Positions 1-15,000 are shown, numbered from the stretch's first letter. The stretch: 64,000 nt of DNA from Gordionus sp. m RMFG-2023 (GCF_954871325.1 NC_088778.1:2141743-2205742), one strand, 5' to 3'. Numbers and translations are program-made. Notes: a model not told the origin generated them from the letters alone.

Positions 1-3000
1 TGACCATACCCAGCTCGATAAGCACACCTTCGAAATAGCTGATTATTTACCCTTTCCCATACCTCATCAACCCTGGGATTCGCCAGCTTCCACCTCCGCT
101 ATAACCTTAAAAATATTGTACTTGGTCGAAAATGTTAGCGCGACCGAAAATTTGGAAGAAAATGGGGAAGGAATGATGGAAGATCCCCAAAATTCGGCAA
201 CGTTGCTACCCGTCATCAGACCCTACCTCTGCTTGATTCTACCCTTCGCCACCTGCGAATTTGGTATACCCAACTCTATACTATTGCTCAAATTGATTTT
301 GGATCAGCCAACCAAGATGGGTAAAAATGATGGGATAGATGTAGCTTTGGTTAAACATCTGACTTACCCTAGTCAGGTTATTTTAAAGCTTAAAATTATA
401 TACGGTTTTTTTGGGTCTGGGCTGGACAGGACCGGAATGATTACGGGCCAGGCCAATAAAAACCGATAAAAAATAATCCCCGGGCCGTTTAGCCCTGGCT
501 GGTTTACCGCGATTTTCTAATTTATATTTAGCCATTTTAATTGATGAATTCTATCTTGCAATAGGTTCTTATACTTATTCTTATCTAAAATTTAAATTAC
601 TTCCTGTTTTATCCCCTATTTAGGCTCTGTATAAAGACATAACCCTGATTAAAGGAAACGTATGGCTATCGGTGCTAGATGAGACTGGTAACGCTTCCAT
701 ACTTTATAGACGATTAAAGTTTATTATCCCAAAAATTATTAGATATTATGTCGTGAGAAATTTAACAAAATTTAGCTATTTCGTAGACCTCCATGGGGGG
801 GGCGGAGTGGGTTTAGCAAATTTTTTAAAAAAAACTTTATAAATTTACCGCGCGTCTTTTTTTTTTAATTTTAAAAGGTCCTATATTTATTTACCGGAAT
901 CGTATTCCGCCATATATGAGTGACCCACAAAATATTTGCGTCATAAAATGTTTATTTCATATACATAACTTTTTCTAAATTTTATATAAATTATACTAAA
1001 TTTCCTTAGAACTTTTATTTGATTGATAACCCCCCCCCCCCTCCATTTCCTTCATTGATTGATTTATAATTTACTAAACGTCAGAAAAAAAAGACACGGT
1101 CTTGTTCTGGCTCATCTTATTTCTAAATAGTAGTTCGTTTTTGGGACATTTTAAATATAACTTATTTTAAAACAGCTGCTAACTTAAAATATACAATTAT
1201 TTTTTTTCTTCTTTCTACTACTTATAACAAATTGGAGTATCGCAAACAAAATGATTGCTTAAGTGCATCGGAATATTGTTTATATTCATTGATTGACAAT
1301 AAATCAAATATTTGGATATGGGTTAGGCTTGGATTTGTCAAAATTTTTGAAACTTATTGTGAGCTTGGGCCGGGCTTAAATGCGGGCCTGGCATGAAGAC
1401 CTCTGGCCCTTTTTGACTGCTATATATCATCCTCTAAACAACCTAATAAGAAAGGTTATTTTAGATTGGGGGGGTGAAGGGAAATATAAATAACAAATAT
1501 TATTTATTATATGTACATATACTTTTAATTCAAACCAAACTTGGGTGTTTCTACTTAAAAATCTCCTATAAGCTGGGCTAAACAGAAATTATTCCAAAAA
1601 AACAAATATAAGATCGATTTGATTCCTAAATAAGACTTTATATGGGTAATAGATAATGAAACATGGGGTATACTGTATTATAATATAATATAATTCAGAT
1701 ATGGTCGAATATGGCTTAAATTATGCGCCCTTGTTTTTTGGCCCAAATTTTTTTTTAAGGTTCTGGTCCAGCAAAGCAAGGTCCAAAATTTTATTTATAA
1801 ATTAAATAAGGTTGTTTGACCGCCTCTCCAGCTCCCACATTACTTGGTTAGTGTTTGTATAACGACTCGATTTTTTTTAAAAAAACGGTTAGCCCAGTTA
1901 TTTTAGCCCCCCTCCCCCAATACTGAAGATTTTTACTCGAAAAATGGCGGAAATGGTTGAACATATGCTGGCGAAATTTTCTCTAGGCTTGCGTTATATA
2001 TATATTGTCTATGATCTTAGTTTAAAATCGGCCAAACTGAGCCGCATCGGGGAATCCAAACTAAACGCGAACCGTTATAACGGTACGGTCTCGCTATTAT
2101 TTGCAAAACCTAACCCTGAACTGTCAAAAAAAGTTTATCATCCCGTACTAAAACCTCTTAAAAATGTCTGTGAACTTGGTTCCAATTTTTTTCTGGATAT
2201 ACAATAACTGTTTTTAAATATTCATAATCGATATAAGTGTATATTGCTATTTGACAAGTGCAACTACCGTGAAATTTATTCATTCTCCCTCGTGGCTATA
2301 ATTTGGCGGAAGAGGAATCTTAAAAAAATATTAGGGCTCGTTATCATTTTAGTGGGAATAGGGATAAATTTAAATGATCTTTTTAACAATAATTCTAAAT
2401 GAGATTTTACGCGAAAAGGTTTCAAACCAATTCCCCAACCGATATTCGTTAACGGTTTCAAATACCGGTTTTAAATAACAATCCCGAGAAATCAATATTC
2501 TTATTATATCTCCCCTTAGAGAGAGTCACAACATCTAGATCGAAATGGACGATTACTGGAGGATTAGTCAAACATCTCTTTAAGATTTCAACACTTGATT
2601 CGCATTCTTCGGTTCATTGGAAATTGTTGCCTTTCTTTAATAAGTCGTAAAAGGGTACCACGATAGTTGAAAAATATTTTTATAAATCGATGATAGTAAT
2701 TCATAAGTCCTAATAGTGTCTGCAATTCCTTGACTGAATCAGGGAATTGGAGCATATTGAATCAGGGAATTGGAGCATATTTTATCGCTTGTAGTTTCTC
2801 GTCTGAGGGCATAAGACCTTTGCTGGATATGACATGTCCTAGGAATTTTACTTAATCTTTAAGAAATTTGCTCTTTTCGTAATTTGCTTTAAGACAGAAC
2901 TCCAACATTTGTTGGAATACTTCTAGATTTTTTAAATACTCTTTATCCGAAGAACCTGTAATTATTAGATCATCAGTAGTAATAGATTTTGATAAGAATG

Positions 3001-6000
3001 TAGCTATTAACACACATGAAGGTCTATTCCAATTCAAAATAATGCCATTCGGAATAAAATTCAGCTATATTTCAAAGGACCATGATGAGCCTAATTTTCG
3101 GGAAAATGACGGGAGTAGCATATTATATTGACGATCTAAAAATTTAGAAGTATTCTAAATGAATGTCGAAGTTCTGTCTTAAAGCAAATTACGAAAAGAG
3201 CAAATTTCTTAAAGAAAAAGTAAAATGCCTAGCAAAGGTCTTATTCTATCAGGCGAGAAACTAGATAAAATATGCTCCAATTCCTGAAGTCAGTCAACGA
3301 ATTGCGGTTACTATTAGGACTCATAAATTACTATCATCGATTTATAAAAAAAAATTTCAACAATCATGACACCCCTTTATGGCTTATTAAAGAAAGGGAA
3401 CAATTTCTAATGGACTGAAGACATACGGATCAAGTGTTGGAATCATAAAGAGATGCTTGAGCTTGACTAATCCCCCAGTAATCGTCCATTTCGATCTAGG
3501 TTGAAACTCTCTCTAAGAATATAGATTTCTAGGGATTGTTATTATTTTTCTTAACTCAGAGAATTCTTGGATTTCTTTATTCCTTCTTTCAAACACTTTA
3601 TTTCACAGCGATTCTTCGATGATCGAAAATGATTGGCTTAAGGTATGTACCCCAAGCCTATTACGCCCACACGAAAATGTGTCATTTAACGGTTATTCTT
3701 ACTCGGATATCGCGGACGTGGTATTTTCGCCTTACGCGTTTCGCTCGCAAGATATCCTAAACGCTTTCAAGGTAAAAGTGAATTTTAAATAATTTTATTA
3801 TTATTATTATTGAAAATGTCATTTTATTGCAACCCAACTAGTGTTGTTAAAAAGTCGAGTTCTTGCGACTCGAGTCGTAGTCAAGGAGCCGAATGAGCCG
3901 ACTTACTTAGGCGGCGCGTGTAGCGGGCTCACTTGTCGACTCGCTGGGTCTGCTCAATTTTTTTGTTTTTTTTTTATAAAATCTGGTAAATTAAATTTTG
4001 GGTTACTGATTAATGAGCACAAAATTATAATAAGAATATTCCTGTCGTATTCGAATTCGGCTTCAAGGATTATACACCTAATTTTTATGACATAAAAATA
4101 TAATTTATATTGTAAAGATGTTAAATTAAAATTTCAGTGAAGATGAACCCTAGGTAAGTGACAATTGTCATAATCGTTGTTTTTAAAGTTTTTCGAATTT
4201 TTTTTGACGTAAAAGGCCTAAAATAAGCATTGCTAACATGTTTAAATTAAATGTTAGTGAAGATGTACCCTAGATAAGTGACAATTGTCATAATCGTTGT
4301 TTTTAAAGTTTTTCGAATTTTTTTGACGTAAATGGGCTAAAATAAGCATTGCTAACATGTTTAAATAAAATTTTAGTGAAGATGTACCCTAGATAAGTGA
4401 CAATTGTCATAATCGTTGTTTTTTAAGTTTTTCGAATTTTTTGACGTAAATGGACTAAAATAAGCATTGCTAACATGTTTAAATAAAATTTTAGTGAAGA
4501 TGTACCCTAGATAAGTGACAATTGTCATAATCGTTGTTTTTAAAGTTTTTCGAATTTTTTTGACGTAAATGGGCTAAAATAAGCATTGCTAACATGTTTA
4601 AATAAAATTTTAGTGAAGATGTACCCTAGATAAGTGACAATTGTCATAATCGTTGTTTTTAAAGTTTTTCGAATTTTTTTGACGTAAATAGGCTAAAATA
4701 AGCATTGCTAACATGTTTAAATAAAATTTTAGTGAAGATGTACCCTAGATAAGTGACAATTGTCATAATCGTTGTTTTTAAAGTTTTTCGAATTTTTTTG
4801 ACGTAAATGGGCTAAAATAAGCATTGCTAACATGTTTAAATAAAATTTTAGTGAAGATGTACCCTAGATAAGTGACAATTGTCATAATCGTTGTTTTTTT
4901 AAGTTTTTCGATTTTGACGCAAATGGACTAAAATAAGCATTGCTAACATGTTTAAATAAAATTTTAGTGAAGATGTACCCTAGATAAGTGACAATTGTCA
5001 TAATCGTTGTTTTTAAAGTTTTTCGAATTTTTTTGACGTAAATGGGCTAAAATAAGCATTGCTAACATGTTTAAATAAAATTTTAGTGAAGATGTACCCT
5101 AGATAAGTGACAATTGTCATAATCGTTGTTTTTTAAGTTTTTCGATTTTGACGTAAATGGGCTAATCCATTGCTAACATGTTTAAATAAAATTTTAGTGA
5201 AGATGTACCCTAGATAAGTGACAATTGTCATAATCGTTGTTTTTTAAGTTTTTCGATTTTGACGTAAATGGGCTAAAATAAGCATTGCTAACATGTTTAA
5301 ATAAAATTTTAGTGAAGATGTACCCTAGATAAGTGACAATTGTCATAATCGTTGTTTTTTAAGTTTTTCGATTTTGACGCAAATGGACTAAAATAAGCAT
5401 TGCTAACATGTTTAAATAAAATTTTAGTGAAGATGTACCCTAGATAAGTGACAATTGTCATAATCGTTGTTTTTAAAGTTTTTCGAATTTTTTTGACGTA
5501 AATGGGCTAAAATAAGCATTGCTAACATGTTTAAATAAAATTTTAGTGAAGATGTACCCTAGATAAGTGACAATTGTCATAATCGTTGTTTTTAAAGTTT
5601 TTCGAATTTTTTTGACGTAAATGGGCTAAAATAAGCATTGCTAACATGTTTAAATAAAATTTTAGTGAAGATGTACCTTAGATAAGTGACAATTGTCATA
5701 ATCGTTGTTTTTAAAGTTTTTCGAATTTTTTTGACGTAAATAGGCTAAAATAAGCATTGCTAACATGTTTAAATAAAATTTTAGTGAAGATGTACCCTAG
5801 ATAAGTGACAATTGTCATAATCGTTGTTTTTAAAGTTTTTCGAATTTTTTTGACGTAAATGGGCTAAAATAAGCATTGCTAACATGTTTAAATAAAATTT
5901 TAGTGAAGATGTACCCTAGATAAGTGACAATTGTCATAATCGTTGTTTTTAAAGTTTTTCGAATTTTTTTGACGTAAATGGGCTAAAATAAGCATTGCTA

Positions 6001-9000
6001 ACATGTTTAAATAAAATTTTAGTGAAGATGTACCCTAGATAAGTGACAATTGTCATAATCGTTGTTTTTAAAGTTTTTCGAATTTTTTTGACGTAAATTG
6101 GCTAAAATAAGCATTGCTAACATGTTTAAATAAAATTTTAGTGAAGATGTACCCTAGATAAGTGACAATTGTCATAATCGTTGTTTTTAAAGTTTTTCGA
6201 ATTTTTTTGACGTAAATGGGCTAAAATAAGCATTGCTAACATGTTTAAATAAAATTTTAGTGAAGATGTACCCTAGATAAGTGACAATTGTCATAATCGT
6301 TGTTTTTAAAGTTTTTCGAATTTTTTTGACGTAAATGGGCTAAAATAAGCATTGCTAACATGTTTAAATAAAATTTTAGTGAAGATGTACCCTAGATAAG
6401 TGACAATTGTCATAATCGTTGTTTTTTAAGTTTTTCGAATTTTTTTGACGTAAATGGGCTAAAATAAGCATTGCTAACATGTTTAAATAAAATTTTAGTG
6501 AAGATGTACCCTAGATAAGTGACAATTGTCATAATCGTTGTTTTTTAAGTTTTTCGATTTTGACGTAAATGGGCTAAAATAAGCATTGCTAACATGTTTA
6601 AATAAAATTTTAGTGAAGATGTACCCTAGATAAGTGACAATTGTCATAATCGTTGTTTTTTAAGTTTTTCGATTTTTTGACGCAAATGGACTAAAATAAG
6701 CATTGCTAACATGTTTAAATAAAATTTTAGTGAAGATGTACCCTAGATAAGTGACAATTGTCATAATCGTTGTTTTTAAAGTTTTTCGAATTTTTTTGAC
6801 GTAAATGGGCTAAAATAAGCATTGCTAACATGTTTAAATAAAATTTTAGTGAAGATGTACCCTAGATAAGTGACAATTGTCATAATCGTTGTTTTTAAAG
6901 TTTTTCGAATTTTTTTGACGTAAATGGGCTAAAATAAGCATTGCTAACATGTTTAAATAAAATTTTAGTGAAGATGTACCCTAGATAAGTGACAATTGTC
7001 ATAATCGTTGTTTTTAAAGTTTTTCGAATTTTTTTGACGTAAATGGGCTAAAATAAGCATTGCTAACATGTTTAAATAAAATTTTAGTGAAGATGTACCC
7101 TAGATAAGTGACAATTGTCATAATCGTTGTTTTTAAAGTTTTTCGAATTTTTTTGACGTAAATGGGCTAAAATAAGCATTGCTAACATGTTTAAATAAAA
7201 TTTTAGTGAAGATGTACCCTAGATAAGTGACAATTGTCATAATCGTTGTTTTTAAAGTTTTTCGAATTTTTTTGACGTAAATGGGCTAAAATAAGCATTG
7301 CTAACATGTTTAAATAAAATTTTAGTGAAGATGTACCCTAGATAAGTGACAATTGTCATAATCGTTGTTTTTTAAGTTTTTCGAATTTTTTTGACGTAAA
7401 TGGGCTAAAATAAGCATTGCTAACATGTTTAAATAAAATTTTAGTGAAGATGTACCCTAGATAAGTGACAATTGTCATAATCGTTGTTTTTTAAGTTTTT
7501 CGATTTTGACGTAAATGGGCTAAAATAAGCATTGCTAACATGTTTAAATAAAATTTTAGTGAAGATGTACCCTAGATAAGTGACAATTGTCATAATCGTT
7601 GTTTTTTAAGTTTTTCGAATTTTGACGCAAATGGACTAAAATAAGCATTGCTAACATGTTTAAATAAAATTTTAGTGAAGATGTACCCTAGATAAGTGAC
7701 AATTGTCATAATCGTTGTTTTTAAAGTTTTTCGAATTTTTTTGACGTAAATGGGCTAAAATAAGCATTGCTAACATGTTTAAATAAAATTTTAGTGAAGA
7801 TGTACCCTAGATAAGTGACAATTGTCATAATCGTTGTTTTTAAAGTTTTTCGAATTTTTTTGACGTAAATGGGCTAAAATAAGCATTGCTAACATGTTTA
7901 AATAAAATTTTAGTGAAGATATACCCTAGATAAGTGACAATTGTCATAATCGTTGTTTTTAAAGTTTTTCGAATTTTTTTGACGTAAATGGGCTAAAATA
8001 AGCATTGCTAACATGTTTAAATAAAATTTTAGTGAAGATGTACCCTAGATAAGTGACAATTGTCATAATCGTTGTTTTTAAAGTTTTTCGAATTTTTTTG
8101 ACGTAAATAGGCTAAAATAAGCATTGCTAACATGTTTAAATAAAATTTTAGTGAAAATGAACCCTAGATAAGTGACAATTGTCATAATCGTTGTTTTTAA
8201 AGTTTTTCGAATTTTTTTGACGTAAATGGGCTAAAATAAGCATTGCTAACATGTTTAAATAAAATTTTAGTGAAGATGTACCCTAGATAAGTGACAATTG
8301 TCATAATCGTTGTTTTTAAAGTTTTTCGAATTTTTTTGACGTAAATGGGCTAAAATAAGCATTGCTAACATGTTTAAATAAAATTTTAGTGAAGATGTAC
8401 CCTAGATAAGTGACAATTGTCATAATCGTTGTTTTTAAAGTTTTTCGAATTTTTTTGACGTAAATAGGCTAAAATAAGCATTGCTAACATGTTTAAATAA
8501 AATTTTAGTGAAAATGAACCCTAGATAAGTGACAATTGTCATAATCGTTGTTTTTAAAGTTTTTCGAATTTTTTTGACGTAAATGGGCTAAAATAAGCAT
8601 TGCTAACATGTTTAAATAAAATTTTAGTGAAGATGTACCCTAGATAAGTGACAATTGTCATAATCGTTGTTTTTAAAGTTTTTCGAATTTTTTTGACGTA
8701 AATGGGCTAAAATAAGCATTGCTAACATGTTTAAATAAAATTTTAGTGAAGATGTACCCTAGATAAGTGACAATTGTCATAATCGTTGTTTTTAAAGTTT
8801 TTCGAATTTTTTTGACGTAAATGGGCTAAAATAAGCATTGCTAACATGTTTAAATAAAATTTTAGTGAAGATGTACCCTAGATAAGTGACAATTGTCATA
8901 ATCGTTGTTTTTAAAGTTTTTCGAATTTTTTTGACGTAAATAGGCTAAAATAAGCATTGCTAACATGTTTAAATAAAATTTTAGTGAAGATGTACCCTAG

Positions 9001-12000
9001 ATAAGTGACGATTGTCATAATCGTTGTTTTTAAAGTTTTTCGAATTTTTTTTGACGTAAATGGGCTAAAATAAGCATTGCTAACATGTTTAAATAAAATT
9101 TTAGTGAAGATGTACCCTAGATAAGTGACAATTGTCATAATCGTTGTTTTTAAAATTTTTCGAATTTTTTTTGACGTAAATGGGCTAAAATAAGCATTGC
9201 TAACATGTTTAAATAAAATTTTAGTGAAAATGAACCCTAGATAAGTGACAATTGTCATAATCGTTGTTTTTAAAGTTTTTCGAATTTTTTTGACGTAAAT
9301 GGGCTAAAATAAGCATTGCTAACATGTTTAAATAAAATTTTAGTGAAGATGTACTCTAGATACAGGGTTTCCTATTCAAAAAAAGAAAATCGTAATTTTT
9401 TTAAATTTTTTGTCAATTTTTCTTAAACCTTTATTTATTTTAGTTATTCCTTTTTAATTTATTTCTAAACTTTTGCGATTTCTTTACGTTTTTTTTCTTA
9501 CACTATCTTTTCTCAATTTATTTTTTATTCAATTTATAAATTTAGGTCCATTTTTTTTAACAATTTACGTTTTTTTTTCATCATATATACAGATACAATA
9601 TTCTTTTTATGATTTATTCATTTTAATCTTTTACATACATTTTTAACCTTTCAATGTCTCCATTTTTAATCTTTATTTTTTTGAGCATTTATCTATTTTT
9701 TCTTCTCATTTTTGATAATTATTTTTGCTAGTTTAATTCATTACGAAATCCTAGTACATATAATTTTGTTTATTAAAGACCATTTAGTTAAAACATCTGT
9801 TTTATATCTGACTTCGATAAAACTAATTTATAAATTTTAAAAAAATAATAAATAAGGACGCATTTTTTTTACTATATATAATCTTTATTTATAAAATAAC
9901 CTACACTTTAAATATTTCCAAAGGTCTTCCTTTAAATTTAATATCTTTATGTCCCATGAATTTTAGCTAGAGGCATTGTTTAAGAGTTGAAGAGGACATT
10001 CTATTTGGTTTGTTCTTCAAGGTATCGGCAGCTCTAGAAAAACTCTTTCGCTGCCAACAGATGTTGTTTGTTGCCCTAAATAATCTCTAGCCATATTCGA
10101 TAATTTTGGAAATCTCTTGGCATTTCCAGACCACCAGCTAAGAACATCCACTGTTGTCTTTGCCACTGGATCCGCCAAATGATCCTCAATCTCTTCTAAA
10201 GCAGGATCAAGCACAATATAGGCATCTCTAAATATAAAATATGAATGATTTTATATAAATAATTAGGATTAATTTCTATATTTACCTTCTCAACTCATTC
10301 AAAATATTTACCGACATCAAATTAGATTCGGTCTCCTCGAAATCGTATTGCTGAGAAGAAGATGCTTGATACGTACTAAATAAATTCTTCAATCTTTCAT
10401 AGTATCCAATTGTATTAATAAAACTCGGTAGAAAAATCTTCTTGATCCTTGTATCAAGAAAACTACCTACGTAGTTTTCAAATTTCGTCATATGCGATAT
10501 ATATATAGTGCATTTATCTAGCATCTTCATCGAGGCCATTTTAATAGCCTCAATTTGATGATAAGCAGCATACCTATCTAACGTTCTATAAATTTTATCT
10601 ATATATAGAATGGCCATTCCAATTGTAGGGGACTTTTCTGTACATATTTCGCATGTAATTTTATAAAATGGATATAAAAATATTTCGAGATGCTTCAAAA
10701 ATTCACAATCATCAATAGTTAAATTAAAATTTTCTTTCCAAAATTTTCTTCCCCAAATCCTTGATAGCCTGGATGTGCTATATAAAATAAAATATTATCG
10801 AACATTAAATATTATTATAATACTTTATTAATACTAGATAACATTATGATGATGCTATTCCATCAAGTGACCACATCCATTGTAATTCGTGTACCACTAA
10901 TTTTTATAAACTCTTGCATCCATTTCGGACTTTTATGTAATTTTTCTACCATATCTAGCTCTTTCGAAAAGGAATCATCCCTTCCTTTACAATAATTTTC
11001 ATAACATGCGCAAGGCATCTATGACTATTAATGCCCTTTTTATATTTTGACTAGAAATTTTCATTTATTAAATCTAGGGCGACTATTATATCGGAACCAT
11101 TGTCACGTGTGATGGCTAAATTTTTTTTTTCTATTTTAAAGTTTTCAATTGATTCTATGATTAGCTCACAAATATCTTCACCTTTGTGAGGGTAGGGAAA
11201 CTCTAGAATATCTAGCAAAAAATTTTTTAATACCCAGAATTCGTCAATAAAATGTACGGTAATCGCACAATATGATATGGAATTTTGTGACCAGATATCC
11301 GTGGTTAGAGAAACTAATCCCGTGACATTATTTAAAATTTTGATTATGCCATCTTTGGCGCTTAAGAATATATTCGATAAATACCTTTTTGCAGTTTGGC
11401 GACAAACTATCTTTATATTTTTATTTGCATATTCGTAAATATCTTTAAAGGTTTCGCTCTCCAAAATATTGAAAGATATATTATTCCTTATAAGGCGGCA
11501 ATACTAATTTATTCATACAAAGATTTTCGGTCAGATAGTTTTCTGGCTCCGAACAATGAATCAGGAATTTCAATAAATTTGGTGGATAATGCTTCAGGAT
11601 GCATAGACTTCATATGCCTTCGTAAATTTGCTAAAAATATTCATATAAGTAATTGAAGATAAATATAAAATCTGAATGGGAGAGTAAATGAAATTTTTGA
11701 AATATTTCTAAACTCAGTATGCGTCTATGTAAAAATAAATAATTTTTTTTTTTAAAATAATTCGGGCCTGGCGTGGTTTGAAAAATTTATAGTTTCAAAT
11801 AAGAATAAGCTCATCTTCAATTTTTAAAAGATTAATAATAAAATTAAAAAAAAATATTTATTTATATTCCTCTAAAATTATGAGAGATGGAATAAAAAAA
11901 TTCACTAATCGGATGCTGAGTCAATTAGCATATTGGGCATTAATTCTATTGTTAAAACCTCAATTAAAATATAAATAAGAGCAGAAGGATTGCTAGTTGA

Positions 12001-15000
12001 TTAAATAAAATAATAAGCGGATTCAAATTAATTTCGAATTTCTAAATTATTATAATTAACAAAATAAAATATATCATATTTATAAATTTTAGCAAAATTA
12101 TGTAAGAAAAACTCATCTTCAATATTAAATATACATATAATTTACCTCTATCCCTGTAATTTCTTGTTGGGACTGTGATGATTGTACAACTGAATATAAA
12201 TAACTCGAATTAAAATCCATGGAAATATACTTTATAAAATTTTTTTTTATTTTAGTCTGTTCTTCCCTATTGTTTTAAATAATAAAAATTTTCTAATGCG
12301 TTTTAAAAATAAGAATTTAAAAATGATTATATTTTATTAATTTAAATATCGTTTGGTATTACAGGTAAGGTAAATTAAACGATTAATTTATTATTTAGCA
12401 ATTGTAATTATATTGTCTGCCAAAAACATTAAATATAATTTTAAAAAATAATTATCAAAAATGAGAAGAAAAAATAGATAAATGCTCAAACAAATAAAGA
12501 TTAAAAATGAAGAGATTGAAAAGGTTAAAAATGTATGTAAAAGATTAAAATGAATAAATCATAAAAAGAATATTGTATCTGTATCTATGATGAAAAAAAA
12601 CGTAAATTGTTAAAAAAATGGACTTAAATTTATAAATTGAAGAAAAATAAATTGAGAGAAGATACAGTAAGAAAAATAAAAGTAAAGAAAATGCAAAAAG
12701 TTAAAAATAAATTGAGAAAAGATACAGTAAGAAAAAAAACGTAAAAATTTAGAAATAAATTAAAAAGGAATAACTCATATAAATAAAAGTTTAAGAAAAA
12801 TTGACAAAAAATTTAAAAAAATTATGATTTTCTTTTTTTGAATGGGAAACCCTGTATCTAGAGTACATCTTCACTAAAATTTTATTTAAACATGTTAGCA
12901 ATGCTTATTTTAGCCCATTTACGTCAAAAAAATTCGAAAAACTTTTAAAACAACGATTATGACAATTGTCACTTATCTAGGGTACATCTTCACTAAAATC
13001 TTATTTAAACATGTTAGCAATGCTTATTTTAGCCCATTTACGTCAAAAAAAATTCGAAAAACTTTAAAAACAACGATTATGACAATTGTCACATATCTAG
13101 GGTTCATCCTCACTAAAATTTTAATTTAACATCTTTACAATATAAATTATATTTTTATGTTATAAAAATTAGGTGTAATATCCTTGAAGCCGAATTCGAA
13201 TACGACATGATTATTCTTATTATAATTTTGTACTCATTAATCAGTAACCCAAAATTTAATTTACCAGATTTTATAAAAAAACAAAAAAATTGAGCAGACC
13301 CAGCGAGAGTCAAAGTCGTTTTATCGACTAGAAACTAGGCTCGAGTCGCAGCTAAGTCGACTCGGCTTAGCCGTTTAACAACACTGAACCCAACAGGCAC
13401 GTGATCGTTCACTCATACCAAATCTCGATATGATATTAAACTATTTAATATGTCTATCCAGAAATGTTAATAAATATCGGAGAACCTGCAGAGATACCAT
13501 TTGCATGGCCCGCCATTTTTTTTATATTTTCAGGTCTGGCCCAGATGAGCCCGGTTTGGGCACATGGACCGGGGTCTGCAGATCTCTGATAAATATAATT
13601 AAATTTATCATAACAAAGGCTCAGATACTTATTATATTATTGAGGGTTTACATTTTTCCATATTAATCCTTTCCCACCCCCCACAACTTATCTGTCTTTT
13701 TGGGGATCATAGATCGTTACCAAAGGTAAAATTCATATAACCGAAACTCATCGTCGCCAGAAGAGGTCAGAACTAAAATCGATTTTGATCGCCACGCTTA
13801 AAACGCTGATTCCCTCGTTGATCAGCGATACCCAAGTTTACGATTTGGATTTAGTGCTGCAGGATGTCCTTAGAGAAATTTATAAAGAATGCTTGCTCTG
13901 TGACAAGGTAATTTTTAAATTTATTTAATTATCAATTGTTCTCCCAAAAAACGTATATTTTTTTTGTCGAGAAAATTAAAAAAGAAAATTTTTTTGTTTC
14001 ATCAGCGGTATGTCGAGGTCCTTGTGCCCCTTATATGAACCTTCGATGTATAATTTAGTTATCAGATATTCAATTACACCGTTTTTTGATTCGTCGAATA
14101 TTTAATTCGCCTAATATTCGATTTGAAGAATTTATTTCCTTTATATAAAATATTTTTTTAAAAAAAAAGAATAATGGATTATTAAAATAATTTATTCATT
14201 TTTTTTGACAAATCGAATTGAATAATAATGCTTACAAATTGTGCTTTTTAATGCATTTTAAATGGCCTCGCGTAAATTGGTATAAATTACCGTTTGGCGT
14301 TGGCTACCATTTTAAAAAAACGGAAAACAGGTTTTGCTTTACAATACCTTTTTTTTTAATTCTTCGCTTTGTAATTATTATATAAAAATTGTAATATAAA
14401 TAAACTTACTTATTAAATCTTAAAAATGAATATTTAGAAATTAAAAGCAATAAGAATGTAGACGATAATATAATTTTTCGTTAAAAATTAAAGAAATAAG
14501 AACGCAGACGATAATATAATTTTTCGTTAAAAAAAATTAAATAAATAAGAACGCAGACGATAATATAAAAAGGCAACTTCAATTTAAAAGGGACACGTTA
14601 CGTTTTTTTTTAAATTAAAAAAAATTACGGCTAAACGTAAACGCTCAATTTGATTCGTATCGGATTCTTTCGAATGAATCGAATAATTTACTATTCGTAC
14701 TCGATCGGTATAATTACGAATAGTTCGCTCGTAAGATTTGATTCGTTTATTCAATTCGTATTTCCTTTTTTTTTGAATGAAGGCGTAGGATCTCGTAATA
14801 CACCTCAATTGTTTATAAATGGATATCTTTTTGCATGCTCATTTAAAAATCAAGCGTTCTTCAATTCCGATTGGTTTCTGCCGACAAAACTTTACGCTAA
14901 ATTCTCGATCGAATCATTCCGGAAGCGCGCGTTTCTCTCCTCTCACTATCCTTTGCTCCGGTACTCGACTCCCGTTTAACGACGCGGAATCGTTGCCGGA

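Larger units (their letters stand above)
3831..13394. mobile_element. Large hAT-type element with terminal inverted repeats and 8-bp target duplication
   Basis: The element runs 3839-13386 (9548 bp) inside Nup160 intron 3. Its ends are inverted repeats (TAGTGTTGTTAAA on the left; CAGTGTTGTTAAA on the right read inward), followed by nearly 290 bp of matching inverted sequence. It is flanked by a perfect 8-bp direct repeat, AACCCAAC, at 3831-3838 and 13387-13394. The 8-bp duplication and CAGTGTTG-like ends are typical of hAT transposons. Inside lie a giant tandem array (left), two units of the same repeat (right), and a 3.5-kb core with its own inverted ends and a hAT transposase relic. It is probably a composite: an array-bearing foldback element with a second hAT at its centre. 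Confidence 0.8.

Noticed and set aside
116-469. A gene starting at TTG 116
   Set aside because: The frame is open back to base 2 and the segment is the downstream part of a Nup160 exon, not a gene start.
8911-9258. 115-aa - strand ORF with three near-identical repeats
   Set aside because: It is a by-product of the tandem array: three neighbouring units happen to be 120 bp, divisible by three, so the frame stays open. The other units break it.
4130-9362. CRISPR-like regular repeats
   Set aside because: The whole 119-bp unit repeats with no unique spacers, and the setting is a eukaryotic transposon.
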